Assembly (NCBI RefSeq): GCF_001421435.1
Contig: NZ_LMKA01000070.1
Location: forward strand, 6,229-39,767
Direction of reading: 5' to 3'
Source of the DNA: Chryseobacterium sp. Leaf201
Lineage (GTDB): Bacteria; Bacteroidota; Bacteroidia; Flavobacteriales; Weeksellaceae
Length of the DNA stretch: 33,539 bases
Every line of letters begins with the position of its first letter. Position 1 is the stretch's first letter. The notes under the pieces were generated by a model. It made no database searches. It had not been told where the DNA came from and worked only from the letters and a program-made list of their open reading frames with translations. Positions 32,210-33,539 of this stretch are shown here, piece by piece. The position numbers and the translations under genes are program-made.

Positions 32210-33187
32210 GTGGCCAACACCGTAGAAGAAATCAAACGACCGATTAATGAGGAAATGAAACTTTTCGAGCAGAAGTTTTATGAATCCATGCAGAGCAAAG
32301 TACCTTTATTAGATAAAGTCACCCGTTTTATCGTGACCACCAAAGGAAAGCAGATGCGCCCGATGTTTGTATTTCTCTGTGCCAAGCTTGTAGGGGAGGT
32401 AAATGAAAAAACCTACCGCGGGGCGTCCATGATCGAACTGATCCACACCGCTACACTGGTACATGATGATGTGGTGGATGAAAGCTTTAAGCGCCGTAAT
32501 TTCTTTTCAATCAACGCGTTGTGGAAGAATAAAATTGCCGTTCTGGTAGGGGATTTCCTGCTCTCCAAAGCTGTACTTCTTTCTACCGACCATAAAGATT
32601 ATGACCTGCTTGCCGTAATTTCAAGGACGATCCGTGAAATGTCTGAAGGCGAACTGTTGCAGCTTGAAAAAGCCAGGAAGCTGGATATTACCGAAGATGT
32701 ATATTACGAAATCATCCGTCAGAAAACCGCAACATTAATTGCAGCGTGTTGTGAAATCGGAGTCCTGTCAAACAATGCAGATGAAAATCTGGCGAAAAAA
32801 ATGATGGATTTCGGGACGTATACCGGAATGGCCTTCCAGATCAAAGATGACCTTTTCGATTACCTTACTTCCAACGTGATCGGTAAACCGGTAGGCATTG
32901 ACATCAAGGAACAGAAAATGACGCTGCCTCTGATCCATACCCTGAAAATAGCCGGCGAGAAGGACAGGAAATATTATTTCAATACCATCAAGCGGTATAA
33001 CAATGACCAGAAAAGGGTTAAGGAACTGATCAGTTTCGTAAAAACTTCAGGCGGACTGGATTACGCAATTACCGTGATGAAAAACTTTCAGCAGAAAGCA
33101 AAAGATATTCTGGACGAATTCCCGGATTCCGAGCCTAAAAAATCTCTGCAGATCATGCTGGATTATGTGATTGAAAGGAAGTTCTAA
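32210..33187 (+). CDS. Polyprenyl (all-trans isoprenyl) diphosphate synthase
   Basis: 325 residues from a GTG start (MANTVEEIK); no better ATG lies upstream. It has the first aspartate-rich motif DDVVD at 86-90 (LVHDDVVDES) and the second DDLFD at 213-217 (QIKDDLFDY). GKQMRP is the homoallylic substrate loop. It condenses isopentenyl diphosphate onto an allylic primer to build a long chain. In Bacteroidota such an enzyme most often makes the side chain of menaquinone. The chain length cannot be read with certainty. The residue before the first motif is His, with no bulky aromatic at the fifth position upstream (A81-T82), suggesting a long product. Confidence 0.93.
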   Translation: MANTVEEIKRPINEEMKLFEQKFYESMQSKVPLLDKVTRFIVTTKGKQMRPMFVFLCAKLVGEVNEKTYRGASMIELIHTATLVHDDVVDESFKRRNFFSINALWKNKIAVLVGDFLLSKAVLLSTDHKDYDLLAVISRTIREMSEGELLQLEKARKLDITEDVYYEIIRQKTATLIAACCEIGVLSNNADENLAKKMMDFGTYTGMAFQIKDDLFDYLTSNVIGKPVGIDIKEQKMTLPLIHTLKIAGEKDRKYYFNTIKRYNNDQKRVKELISFVKTSGGLDYAITVMKNFQQKAKDILDEFPDSEPKKSLQIMLDYVIERKF

Positions 33188-33188
33188 A

Positions 33189-33482
33189 TTAAATAATTTT
33201 TACCGTTACAATAATAACGGCGGCTACAATACAAAATAAAGCCGTTAAAAATAAATAATCCGCAATAGTTTCAAACCTGTTTCCACGCTTTTCATGCCCG
33301 GTCCTGATCGCTAGGAACGAAAAAAAGCAGCTGAATGCAAAAAAAAGGCATGCCACTCCTGCAAATTCGTCCAAGTGCGTGCTGGGGCTCATCTTAGAGA
33401 TCTTTAATGAGGTGATAATAACCAGCGAAAATCCCAGAAGATTGCTTGATGCATTAAGGATATGAGTGGATTTTTTTTCCAT
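33189..33482 (-). CDS. Small membrane protein of unknown function
   Basis: 97 residues with three hydrophobic helices: about 14-31 (NLLGFSLVIITSL), 40-60 (EFAGVACLFFAFSCFFSFLAI) and 73-95 (DYLFLTALFCIVAAVIIVTV). Short polar loops separate them, and the first carries RGN-type basic residues before helix three. It is convergent with the polyprenyl synthase gene, the stops being 1 nt apart. A promoter-like element lies just upstream. I do not recognise the family. Confidence 0.75.
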   Translation of the reverse strand: MEKKSTHILNASSNLLGFSLVIITSLKISKMSPSTHLDEFAGVACLFFAFSCFFSFLAIRTGHEKRGNRFETIADYLFLTALFCIVAAVIIVTVKII

Positions 33483-33488
33483 TACCTA

Positions 33489-33496
33489 CAAATTTA
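33489..33496 (-). promoter_or_regulatory. Possible -7 element of the small membrane protein gene
   Basis: Minus strand TAAATTTG matches TAnnTTTG, only 6 nt before the ATG at 33482, which would give a leaderless or nearly leaderless mRNA. Confidence 0.35.
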
Positions 33497-33539
33497 ATCC
33501 AAGATAAATACAATTTTTTTTATTATCAAATTTTTAAAA

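Noticed and set aside
1..33539. CRISPR array, tRNA, rRNA or IS element
   Set aside because: No regularly spaced repeats, no recognisable tRNA or rRNA sequence and no transposase were seen; the only recombinase is the hsdS-linked one.

Overview
The window looks like chromosomal DNA of a Bacteroidota bacterium, most likely a Chryseobacterium-like flavobacterium. The evidence is moderate-to-low GC, many exact copies of the flavobacterial -7 promoter element TAnnTTTG, and gene families typical of that group. This taxonomic call is inference from style and content, not from a search.

Region 1 (1-2458) is the accessory part. It holds the 5' half of a type I restriction specificity gene (hsdS, minus strand, running off the left edge), a tyrosine recombinase gene 2 nt upstream of it, and a second hsdS 3' half in the opposite orientation. 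Copies of the 14-bp core TAAATGATAATTTA lie at the hsdS mid-point, twice in a 97-bp tandem duplication before the silent half, and once inverted after it. This is the layout of a phase-variable hsdS switch in which the recombinase, its promoter and the hsdS 5' half flip between alternative 3' target-recognition halves.

Region 2 (2459-10652): a gene-free stretch with a large palindrome, a Crp/Fnr regulator plus HXXEE membrane protein pair, an Lrp/AsnC regulator divergent from a DHA2-type MFS exporter, a metallophosphoesterase, a class II Fic protein, and a GH3 beta-glucosidase-type lipoprotein.

Region 3 (10997-14727): a small unknown protein, then a tight three-gene operon encoding a four-helix membrane protein, a P-loop GTPase-like protein and a coiled-coil protein with a C-terminal membrane anchor. 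It ends at a strong bidirectional terminator. I recognise no named system here; it is the best candidate in the window for an undescribed membrane/GTPase machine.

Region 4 (14748-17700, minus): the methionine ABC importer metN-metI-metQ. Upstream of metN is a 34-codon leader ORF with an AUG-AUG-AUG-UAU-UGC-UGU-AUG run, followed by an intrinsic terminator just before metN. This looks like attenuation by translation of a Met/Cys-rich leader peptide. A second mini-ORF that also begins Met-Met-Met-Tyr overlaps the metQ start by 4 nt.

Region 5 (17921-33482): mostly housekeeping genes. These are a small GNAT-like protein, a CPA1 Na+/H+ antiporter, topoisomerase III (topB), a hotdog thioesterase, a YvlD-type membrane protein, an S9 peptidase, a DNA-deoxyinosine glycosylase with a coupled exported protein, an AIM24 protein, queA, rlmN, a fatty acid hydroxylase/sterol desaturase family protein, an exported propeller-like protein, a polyprenyl diphosphate synthase and a small membrane protein. 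Two repeat-type intergenic elements (25713-25765 and 29048-29097) sit between these genes. No rRNA, tRNA, CRISPR array or insertion sequence was recognised.
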